Assembly: GCA_947454705.1 (NCBI GenBank)
Contig: CANGKZ010000008.1
Coordinates: 88,162 to 152,161 of the forward strand
Length of the DNA: 64,000 nt
Direction: 5' to 3'
Origin: Verrucomicrobiota bacterium
Lineage (GTDB): Bacteria; Verrucomicrobiota; Verrucomicrobiia; Limisphaerales; UBA9464
The translations under genes were made by a program, and so were the position numbers. The notes beneath the pieces were generated by a model. The model was not told the origin of the DNA. It ran no database searches and was given only the letters and a program-made list of their open reading frames with translations. This document shows positions 28,714-35,063 of this stretch, piece by piece. How positions within the stretch are numbered: the first letter of the stretch is position 1; each line of letters opens with the position of its first letter.

Positions 28714-29967
28714 TCAAACCAATGCCTTGAGTTTCGGATCGGCAGCCAGTTTTTTCACCAGCTCCTTGATCTTCTGCGACTCGGCCTTGGTCGCCACGAG
28801 CGTGGCGTCGTCGGCCAGCACCACGATGCAATCCTTAACGCCAACCAGCGTGATGGGGGTGCGATTCTTGGTGCGGGCGTCATAGACCACATTGCGGGCG
28901 GAATCGACGTGCACGAGCTGACCCACCGTCGCATTGCCCTCGGCGTCCTGGTTCACATGACGCGCCAACGCGGGCCAGGCGCCGAGATCGTCCCAGTCGA
29001 AACTGCCATCGGCCACCACCACGTTGTGGGCGCGTTCCATCAGCGCGTAATCGACGCTGATCTTTTTGATCTCCGGATATTCCTTCGCGAGGACCTTGTC
29101 CAACACGCGGGGCCCCTTCGAGGCCGCCTCAAACCAGCGCTGACACGCCGCGCGCATCTCGGGCTGATGCTGCTCCAGCGCGTTGGTCACCGTGACGAAC
29201 GACCAGACGAACATGCCGGCATTCCACCGGTAGTTGCCTGCGGCGACGTACTCTTCGGCCCGAGCCAGATCGGGTTTCTCGACGAACTGCTCCGCCCGAT
29301 AGAACGGCGTCTTGTAGGGCTTCACGCCCTCGGGCGACGGAAGCGCCGCGAGATCATGTCGGATGTAGCCGTAGCCGGTTTCCGGTCCCGTGGCCTTGAT
29401 GCCGAGGGTGACGATGACCTGTCCGCGCGAGGCCAGGTCGAGCGCATCGCCCAGCACCTGCTGGAAATGCTTCGCGTTCGGGATCACGTGATCCGCGGGC
29501 AACACGGCCATGGTGGCCGTGGTCGAACGTGCACCAACGATCGCCGCGCCGAGGGTGACCGCGGCACAGGTGTCGCGACCGACGGGTTCGGCGATGACGT
29601 TCGCCGCCGGGAGTTCCGGAAGCTGCTTGCGAACAGCCGCCGCCTGGACGGAGTTGGTGATGATGAGAATGTTCTCCGCCGGCACGAGCGGACGCACGCG
29701 GTCCACGGCCTGCTGAAGGAAGGAGCGCCCTCCGAGCAGCGTGATCAACTGCTTCGGCGTCGCCTCGCGGCTCACCGGCCAGAAGCGTTCTCCGCGGCCG
29801 CCGGCCATGATGATGATGTAGCGATCCGACTTGGGCGCTGCGGCGCGGACCGACTTCGCTGGCTTGGAGGCCTTCTTCGCCGGGGCGGTAACCTTGGCTT
29901 TGACCGGAGTCACCTTCTTGGCGACCGGTTTCTTCGATGCGGGTTTCTTGACGGGACGGCGGCTCAT
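28714..29967 (-). CDS. Mannose-1-phosphate guanylyltransferase with basic N-terminal tail
   Basis: Makes GDP-mannose from mannose-1-phosphate and GTP. The nucleotidyltransferase domain starts near residue 50 with MAGGRGERFWPVSRE and PKQLITLLGG, followed by LPADHVI, GYIRHD, EKPDLARAEEYV, WNAGMFVWSF and DYALMERAHN. The first 48 residues are unusual: almost only Lys, Ala, Pro, Val, Ser and Thr, with PVKKPASKKPVAKK repeats similar to histone H1 or bacterial Hc tails. The cupin-like isomerase half of the bifunctional enzymes is missing, as expected for a 417-residue form. ATG 29967 overlaps the stop of trpA by four bases, so the two are co-translated despite unrelated pathways. Confidence 0.94.
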   Translation of the reverse strand: MSRRPVKKPASKKPVAKKVTPVKAKVTAPAKKASKPAKSVRAAAPKSDRYIIIMAGGRGERFWPVSREATPKQLITLLGGRSFLQQAVDRVRPLVPAENILIITNSVQAAAVRKQLPELPAANVIAEPVGRDTCAAVTLGAAIVGARSTTATMAVLPADHVIPNAKHFQQVLGDALDLASRGQVIVTLGIKATGPETGYGYIRHDLAALPSPEGVKPYKTPFYRAEQFVEKPDLARAEEYVAAGNYRWNAGMFVWSFVTVTNALEQHQPEMRAACQRWFEAASKGPRVLDKVLAKEYPEIKKISVDYALMERAHNVVVADGSFDWDDLGAWPALARHVNQDAEGNATVGQLVHVDSARNVVYDARTKNRTPITLVGVKDCIVVLADDATLVATKAESQKIKELVKKLAADPKLKALV

Positions 29968-30761
29968 GGATGGATGGCGTCGCTGAGGGTTTTAACGAAA
30001 GCAGCTACTTCAGAAACCATTTGCGGGGCTCGACCGAGCTTGGCGATGCGGTTGACCACCGCGCTGCCCACGACGATCGCTTCGGAATCAGCCGCGACCT
30101 GGCGGGCCTGTTCCGGATTTGAAATTCCAAATCCCACCGCCACCGGCAGCGCGCTGTGGGCGCGGATGCGGGCGATGGCGGACCCAATGGATTTGCTCAC
30201 CTCGGCCTGCATTCCGGTCACGCCTTCGCGGCTGACGTAGTAGATGAAGCCGCGGGCGCGCGGGGCGATCAGGGCGATGCGTTCATCGGGAGTCGTCGGC
30301 GCGATCAGGTAGATCGGCGACAATCCGGACCGCGCCATGAGGGCCTCGTAATTGGCCGATTCCTCGGGCGGCAGATCGAGCACGAGGAGTCCATCCACGC
30401 CGGCGCGGGCGCACGATTCGATGAACTTCTCCAAGCCCACGCGGTGGAGCAGATTGAAATAGATGTAGAGGACGATCGGGATCTGCGACTCCTTGCGGAT
30501 GGCGCTCACCGTTTCGAGCACGCGCGGCGGCGTGGTACCGGACTCGAGCCCGCGCTGCGCGGCCAGCTGGTTCACAATGCCATCGGCCAGCGGATCACTG
30601 AATGGCACGCCGAGCTCCAGGACGTCCACCCCGGCGGCGTCAAACGCCAGCGCGAGCTGACGCGTGGATTCCAGATCCGGATCCCCCGCCCCGATGTAGA
30701 TCACCAATCCCTTGCGTCCGGCCGACCGGAGCGCGGCAAAGCGTTGCTCAATGCGATTCAC
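29964..30761 (-). CDS. trpA: Tryptophan synthase alpha chain
   Basis: Cleaves indole-3-glycerol phosphate to indole and glyceraldehyde 3-phosphate. The 265-residue TIM barrel has FAALRSAGRKGLVIYIGAG, the catalytic ELGVPFSDPLADG (Glu and Asp), LLVLDLPPEESANY, PTTPDERI and VGFGISNPEQAR. Length is standard. The partner trpB is not adjacent; instead the gene is joined by a four-base overlap to the guanylyltransferase gene downstream. Upstream 166 bases separate it from the divergent DUF3574 gene. Confidence 0.96.
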   Translation of the reverse strand: MNRIEQRFAALRSAGRKGLVIYIGAGDPDLESTRQLALAFDAAGVDVLELGVPFSDPLADGIVNQLAAQRGLESGTTPPRVLETVSAIRKESQIPIVLYIYFNLLHRVGLEKFIESCARAGVDGLLVLDLPPEESANYEALMARSGLSPIYLIAPTTPDERIALIAPRARGFIYYVSREGVTGMQAEVSKSIGSAIARIRAHSALPVAVGFGISNPEQARQVAADSEAIVVGSAVVNRIAKLGRAPQMVSEVAAFVKTLSDAIHP

Positions 30762-30890
30762 GTTCGGTGAAGGTGCCTCGCAGCCCCACCCGGTGGCAAG
30801 GATCCGTGCACGTCGGCTTGGTCACAGGCTGCTCCACAGTCCCGCCCGCTGACGGCTTGCACGCGTCCAATTCCCCATCACACTGCGCCC

Positions 30891-30925
30891 GGCGAAGCGA
30901 CGCCACCCAAACACGGCGCTTCGCC
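30891..30925. repeat. Inverted repeat just before the DUF3574 start
   Basis: GGCGAAGCG and its complement CGCTTCGCC form a 9-bp stem with a 17-base loop, ending three bases before ATG 30928. It would hide the ribosome-binding region of that start or, if ATG 30946 is used, sit as a leader hairpin. Confidence 0.4.
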
Positions 30926-30927
30926 CG

Positions 30928-31419
30928 ATGAACGCTGCCCACGTCATGTCCCTCCATTCACTCCCGCTTTCGCGCGCTTTGAACCCACGATCGATCCGCT
31001 CCCCGCTCGCCGCCGGATTGCTGTTCACGCTGTTGCTGGCCCTTCTGGGTTCCACGGGCTGCTCGACTACTTCTGGTACATCCGCCAAACCGACGACTGG
31101 CGACCGGCCGCTGACTCCGGAGCGCTGGGTTCGCACGGAGCTCTATTTCGGTGCCATTGAAATCGGCCTCTGGGACGACTTCCTGGCCAAGGAGGTCACG
31201 CCCCGATTCCCCTCCGGACTGACGGTGTTCGAGGCCCGCGGCCAGTGGCGCAACAAGTCGGGCGAGATTCACCGGATCCCCACGCGCGTGCTGGTGATCC
31301 TCCATCCGGGCTCACCGGAAACCAACCGGGCCCTGGAGGAAATTCGCAGCCATTTCCGCGAACAGTTCCGGCACGAATCCGTCCTGCGTGCGGATTCGCC
31401 GGCGAGCGTCGCCTTCTGA
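30928..31419 (+). CDS. DUF3574 family lipoprotein
   Basis: A 163-residue envelope lipoprotein. After a long n-region and a hydrophobic stretch (LAAGLLFTLLLALLGS) lies the lipobox STGCS, so lipidation at Cys near residue 46 is expected. The mature part is DUF3574: WVRTELYFGAIEIG, WDDFLAKEVTPRFPSGLTVFEA, GQWRNKSGEIHRIPTRVLVIL. Family function is unknown. An in-frame ATG at 30946 would shorten the n-region and is a fair alternative. Confidence 0.88.
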   Translation: MNAAHVMSLHSLPLSRALNPRSIRSPLAAGLLFTLLLALLGSTGCSTTSGTSAKPTTGDRPLTPERWVRTELYFGAIEIGLWDDFLAKEVTPRFPSGLTVFEARGQWRNKSGEIHRIPTRVLVILHPGSPETNRALEEIRSHFREQFRHESVLRADSPASVAF

Positions 31420-31492
31420 TTCCGATCGATCCGTACAAATCCCCATCCCAGTTCCCATTCCCAGTCGCCTGCACCAACCCTGATACACCTCC

Positions 31493-31849
31493 ATGAATCT
31501 AATCCTCGTCCTGGTCATTGGCTTCTTCAGCGGCATCACCAACGCGTTGTTCGGCGTTGGAGGCGGTGTGGTCATGGTGCCCGCCATGACGTTGTTGATG
31601 GGCTACGATCCGAAGCGCGCCGTGGCCACGTCGCTGCTGGTGATCATTCCCACCTCGATCGTGAGCGTGGCCCAGAAGTGGAAGGGCGGTCTCATGGATT
31701 GGAACGTGGCGATGCAGATGATGCCCCTGGCAATCGTCGGTAGCCTCGTGGGGCAGATGATCTTCAACAAACTTCCCGCGGCCGATCTCAAGCGGGTGTT
31801 CGGTGGATTCATGCTGCTGGTCGGCCTCCGCATGCTCTTCGGCAAGTGA
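31493..31849 (+). CDS. Half-size TauE/SafE family membrane protein
   Basis: A 118-residue protein with about four spans. It shows the family motif FFSGITNALFGVGGGVVMVP at the N-terminus, then KRAVATSLLVIIPTSI, and the end-of-repeat motif KRVFGGFMLLVGLRML. TauE/SafE proteins, which export sulfoacetate or related organosulfur anions, are usually about 250 residues with two such repeats; this has one, so it would need to dimerise. Both ends look intact: start, terminator-like hairpin just after the stop, and no frame remnant downstream. Substrate unknown. Confidence 0.88.
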   Translation: MNLILVLVIGFFSGITNALFGVGGGVVMVPAMTLLMGYDPKRAVATSLLVIIPTSIVSVAQKWKGGLMDWNVAMQMMPLAIVGSLVGQMIFNKLPAADLKRVFGGFMLLVGLRMLFGK

Positions 31850-31862
31850 CCGAAACAAAAAA

Positions 31863-31892
31863 CCGGCCGGGACGCATGGGCATCCAGGCCGG
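31863..31892 (-). terminator. Candidate terminator for the sugar dehydrogenase
   Basis: CCGGCC and GGCCGG pair over 18 bases that can pair further (GGGA with TCC); read on the minus strand the hairpin is followed by a run of T (31855-31862 on the plus strand is A-rich). It lies 60 bases past the stop of the gene at 31952. Confidence 0.55.
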
Positions 31893-31951
31893 GTGTGGAA
31901 GTCGAAACCTAGGTCGAAGGTGAACCAGAATTGGTTCGCCGGACCTGCAGT

Positions 31952-33244
31952 TTATTCGCGGACGATGCGCGACAGCTTGTCGCTCGCCGCTCCGGTGAAC
32001 CAGCCACCGTACTCGAGGAGGTACACCGCGCCGTCGGGGCCTTCGGTCATGGCGATGATGCCGGCGGTGAATCCGCGGGCGAACGGTTCGGTTTTGATCA
32101 CGTGGTTGTCCACGGGATCCACGGTGGCAAAGCGAACCCACTTGCGTACCCAGTCGGCGTAGAACATGCCGCCGTGGTACTCGGCCGGGAAGTCATGTCC
32201 CTTCTTCGCCGGACGATAGACCGGACCGCTGGTGGCGTTGGCGCCGCCTTCGTGAATCCAGGAGATCCAGGGCGCGGTCGCATCGGGCAGCGGGCACGGC
32301 ACGTTGCCGTAGGTGGCGTAGTTGGTTCCCATGCAGCGGGGCCAGCCGTAGTTCTTGCCAGGGCGGACCCAGTTGACCTCTTCCCAGTCCTCCTTGCGGT
32401 CGAATCCGACCTCACCCACGTACACGTTGCCGGTCACGTGATCGATGTTGATGGTGTACGGATTGCGGTGGCCGTAGCTGTACACGGCCGGATGCGCATC
32501 GGCGCGGCCCTTGAACGGATTGTCGGACGGGATGGATCCGTCGAGGTTGATGCGAAGCACCTTGCCCTGCAGTGCGGAGAGCACCTGGGGCGGGTTGGTG
32601 GGATCATCCCAGAATTTCTGGGTGTCGCTCGAAACGTTGTTGTCGCCCGCGGTGACATACAATTTGCCGTCGCGGGGATTGATGGCCATCGCGCCGCCCT
32701 GATGGAATCCGCGGAGGCTCGGGATGGTGAGCAGGATCTTCTCGGATCCCTCCTTCAGCGCGGTGGCGCGCTTGGGATTGTCCACCGTGAACCGCGACAC
32801 GCGATTGCTCCACGCCGTCGCATTGGTCGGAGCCCAGGGCGCGTAGTGCAGGTAGATGCGACCATTCTTGAGGTAGGCCGGATCAAATTCGATCCCGTGC
32901 AATCCGCGCTCGTTGGCCTCGCGTCCGGGAGTCGGTTCCCAGCAGACGTTCAGCTTGGCGATCTGCTCGTGGGTGCCGGTCTTGAAATCGTAGGCCCAGA
33001 TGTGGCCCCGACGGCCGGTGAACCAGAGACGCCCGTCGGGCGCGAACTGGAGGAACAAGGGCTCGGGAATGTCCCCCATGGCGAGGACTTCGTATTTGAA
33101 TCCCGGCGGCATGCGAACCGACTGCACCGCCTTTTCCTTCGCAGAAGGCGCGGGCTTGGCCGGTTCCTGGGCCACGGGACGTGTCATTACGGCGGTCCAC
33201 GCCGCCAAGGCGACGGAGACTCCAAACAGGGTACGGAAACGCAT
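31952..33244 (-). CDS. Exported PQQ-dependent sugar dehydrogenase-type beta-propeller
   Basis: A 430-residue periplasmic protein with a signal peptide (MRFRTLFGVSVALAAWTAV, cleavage near VAQE). It has the soluble aldose dehydrogenase fold: PDGRLWFTGRRGHIWAYD, RIYLHYAPW, HQGGAMAINPRDGKLYVTAG, GKVLRINLDGSIPSDNPFKG, YSYGHRNPYTINID and VGEVGFDRKEDWEEVNW. These are the blade motifs around the PQQ and calcium site. Whether PQQ is bound cannot be read from sequence; many Verrucomicrobia and Planctomycetes homologues have unknown substrates. It stands alone between a terminator and the sigma factor terminator. Confidence 0.92.
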   Translation of the reverse strand: MRFRTLFGVSVALAAWTAVMTRPVAQEPAKPAPSAKEKAVQSVRMPPGFKYEVLAMGDIPEPLFLQFAPDGRLWFTGRRGHIWAYDFKTGTHEQIAKLNVCWEPTPGREANERGLHGIEFDPAYLKNGRIYLHYAPWAPTNATAWSNRVSRFTVDNPKRATALKEGSEKILLTIPSLRGFHQGGAMAINPRDGKLYVTAGDNNVSSDTQKFWDDPTNPPQVLSALQGKVLRINLDGSIPSDNPFKGRADAHPAVYSYGHRNPYTINIDHVTGNVYVGEVGFDRKEDWEEVNWVRPGKNYGWPRCMGTNYATYGNVPCPLPDATAPWISWIHEGGANATSGPVYRPAKKGHDFPAEYHGGMFYADWVRKWVRFATVDPVDNHVIKTEPFARGFTAGIIAMTEGPDGAVYLLEYGGWFTGAASDKLSRIVRE

Positions 33245-33306
33245 GAAGAAACCAGACTGCCCGAGGGCCCGTGCGTGTTCAATGAAAGGCTTGCGGGCAA
33301 AACAAC

Positions 33307-33332
33307 AGCGCGCCCGTTTTGGCGGGCGCGCT
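33307..33332 (-). terminator. Terminator hairpin downstream of the sigma factor gene
   Basis: AGCGCGCCCG pairs perfectly with CGGGCGCGCT across a six-base loop; on the minus strand GTTGTTTTG follows. It lies 34 bases past the sigma gene stop at 33366. Confidence 0.7.
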
Positions 33333-33365
33333 GGCGTTGTGGATCAAATTTGAAACAAGAACCGG

Positions 33366-34610
33366 TCAGGCCATGACGCCTTCGCGGGTCTCCATCCGTT
33401 CGCGGAGCTTCTTCAGCGCCGCGGCTTCGAGCTGACGAATCCGCTCGCGGGTGAGACCGAAGTCTTCACCGATCTGCTCCAGCGTCACCGGGTCGCCGCC
33501 ATCGAGGGCAAAGCGGCGGCGCAGGATCACCTGCTCGCGGGCGTTGAGGGTCCCCACCAGCTCGCGGACGAGCTCGGCGTTGGTTTCCTCGCTCACGCCG
33601 GCCCAGGGCATCTTGGCGTTGTCATCCGCGATGACATCGGCCACGCGGTTGGAGTCGGAATCATTTCCCAGCGGCGCATCGAGCGACGTGGTGCCCACCG
33701 TCGCGCTCTCGCGCCAGTGCTGGATGTCGTCCTCGCCCACACCGAGTGCGATGGCCAGTTCCGAGTCCGTGGGGGGACGCCCCAGCTTGGCCTCGAACTG
33801 ATTTTCCGCCCGGCGCATCTGGGCAATCTGCTGGACCAGATGAATCGGAAGGCGGATCGACTTGGACTGATTCGAAAGCGCGCGCTTGATCGACTGCTTG
33901 ATCCACCAGGCTGCGTAGGTCGAGAGCTTGGCGCCCTTGGTCGGATCAAAGCGCTCCACGGCCCGCATGAGGCCCATGTTGCCTTCGTTGATCAGGTCGA
34001 GCAGCGGAAGTCCGTAGTCCTCGTACTCGCGGGCAATTTTCACCACGAGACGCAGGTTGGCGCGGATCATGTGTTCGCGGGCCGCCTCGTCGCCGGCTTG
34101 GACGCGTCCTGCCAATTCGATCTCCTGCGCCGGAGTCAGCAGCGGAGTCTCGACGGCTTCGCGGAGATAAAGGCGGAGAGAGGTGTTCTCATCCCACGGT
34201 CCGCGTTCCTCGCGGACGGGCGCGGTCCCCAGCTTGACCACCGGCGTCACCTCGGGAGCCGCCACGCGGCGCGGGGCGATGGCCTTGAAGGCGGGTCGAA
34301 CGACAGGTTCCGGAACGAAGACCACCTTGGCATCGGCCACAGTCGCCTCGCGCGGCATCACCGGCGTTTCGTCCGTGCCGCGACGCATCGTGGAACGTGA
34401 TGGGCGCTTGGCCGGAGCCTGGGAGTTCGCGGCGGTGGCGCCTGCGGGCTTGATGCTGCGACGGGACATGCCCGGTCGGAGCGCAGCGAGTTTGGCGCCC
34501 TTGGCGGCCGAGACGCCGGAGACGCGAGTTCGGGAACGGCTCCGAGTTCCGGGACGCACCCGCGCGGTCGCGGCTGGGGTCCGTGTCGTCAGAAGAAGAT
34601 TCGCTTTCAT
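33366..34610 (-). CDS. RNA polymerase sigma factor, sigma-70 family (RpoD/SigA-like)
   Basis: Directs RNA polymerase to promoters. The 414 residues include region 1.2 near 125-155 (TSLRLYLREAVETPLLT), region 2 near 165-240 (RANLRLVVKIAREY, GLMRAVERFDPTKG, STYAAWWIKQSI), region 3 with RLPIHLVQQIAQMRRAENQF, and region 4 with LEQIGEDFGLTRERIRQLE. In place of an acidic region 1.1, the first 100 residues are a basic, Arg/Ser/Thr/Ala/Pro-rich tail (PGTRSRSRTRVSGVSAAKGA). It lacks the non-conserved insertion of proteobacterial RpoD. It may be a group 1 or group 2 factor; group cannot be settled here. Start ATG 34610 preferred over 34655. A structured RNA candidate lies upstream. Confidence 0.95.
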   Translation of the reverse strand: MKANLLLTTRTPAATARVRPGTRSRSRTRVSGVSAAKGAKLAALRPGMSRRSIKPAGATAANSQAPAKRPSRSTMRRGTDETPVMPREATVADAKVVFVPEPVVRPAFKAIAPRRVAAPEVTPVVKLGTAPVREERGPWDENTSLRLYLREAVETPLLTPAQEIELAGRVQAGDEAAREHMIRANLRLVVKIAREYEDYGLPLLDLINEGNMGLMRAVERFDPTKGAKLSTYAAWWIKQSIKRALSNQSKSIRLPIHLVQQIAQMRRAENQFEAKLGRPPTDSELAIALGVGEDDIQHWRESATVGTTSLDAPLGNDSDSNRVADVIADDNAKMPWAGVSEETNAELVRELVGTLNAREQVILRRRFALDGGDPVTLEQIGEDFGLTRERIRQLEAAALKKLRERMETREGVMA

Positions 34611-34790
34611 GATGTTCCGTGTGTGGTGTTCACCCGCAAATTCCGCGCAAGCCATCCGACGCTCCGGGGACTGATGCGTTCAATTTTACCCCATCGCTTG
34701 CCCCCTGCACTGTGTCGCACCCCAAGGGGTTGATGCTCCTCAAGCGAAGAGCGTGCCAGAGTGTATCGGACTGATTTGATCCGCTTTTAA

Positions 34791-34806
34791 GGCCCAAAAA
34801 AGGGCC
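34791..34806 (-). terminator. Weak terminator-like hairpin after the RNA candidate
   Basis: A GGCCC-AAAAAA-GGGCC palindrome (plus-strand reading); on the minus strand the stem is followed by TTAAAAG. Only five base pairs, so its role as terminator is uncertain. Confidence 0.35.
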
Positions 34807-34988
34807 CCAATGGCCGCCGAAGCGCGCCCTTGCGGAGCCAGAATGCGCCAATGTGGCACGAGAGGGCGTCCCATGAAGGGATCCACGACGCAAAGCCGGT
34901 AAAGAACTGCCGGCTGCGCAATCTCCCCATGGGAAACCACTTCCCCGCGCGTGCGGGGATTGGAATGGGACGTGCGTCTCGGTCACGA
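34800..34988 (-). ncRNA. Candidate structured RNA, 6S-like rod
   Basis: About 190 bases on the minus strand between dxs and the sigma gene, with nested pairing. The closing stem is 34965-34972 (ATGGGACG on plus) with 34867-34874, extended by 34977-34981 with 34859-34863. Inside are a hairpin 34943-34948/34953-34958 (CCCCGC/GCGGGG) and an apical arm 34895-34899/34910-34914 continued by GCGCA/TGCGT-type pairs. A long closing stem, a bubble and an apical stem recall 6S RNA, but the bubble contains an extra hairpin on the 5' side and no Rfam match could be run. Boxes TTGACT (35016-35021) and CATGTT (34994-34999), 16 bases apart, would place the start near 34987. Confidence 0.45.
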
Positions 34989-34993
34989 GCACG

Positions 34994-35021
34994 AACATGC
35001 GATAGTTGACCGTTTAGTCAA
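34994..35021 (-). promoter_or_regulatory. Sigma-70-like promoter for the RNA candidate
   Basis: On the minus strand TTGACT (35016-35021) is followed after 16 bases by CATGTT (34994-34999). The first box is close to consensus, the second matches three of six positions. It points at the structured RNA rather than at the sigma gene, which is 380 bases further on. Confidence 0.45.
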
Positions 35022-35022
35022 C
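35005..35022. promoter_or_regulatory. Operator-like inverted repeat GTTGAC-N6-GTCAAC
   Basis: A perfect 6-bp inverted repeat with a six-base spacer overlapping the -35 box of the RNA candidate. It has the size of a small regulator site, but no regulator gene lies nearby. Confidence 0.4.
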
Positions 35023-35063
35023 CCGCTTTTCGTGCCAGAATTTTCCGACCGATTTCCGCCGGT

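Larger units (their letters stand above)
34611..35063. other. 453-base gap between dxs and the sigma factor gene
   Basis: This gap has no good coding frame. It holds, in minus-strand order, promoter-like boxes near 35021 and 34999, the structured RNA candidate described separately, a weak terminator-like hairpin at 34791-34806, a small CACCCCAAGGGGTT hairpin near 34719-34732, and the leader of the sigma gene. Confidence 0.6.

Noticed and set aside
34887-34897. GACGCAAAGCC, a string known from cyclic di-GMP-I riboswitches
   Set aside because: It lies on the plus strand with no gene downstream, and the GNRA hairpin that must precede it is absent.
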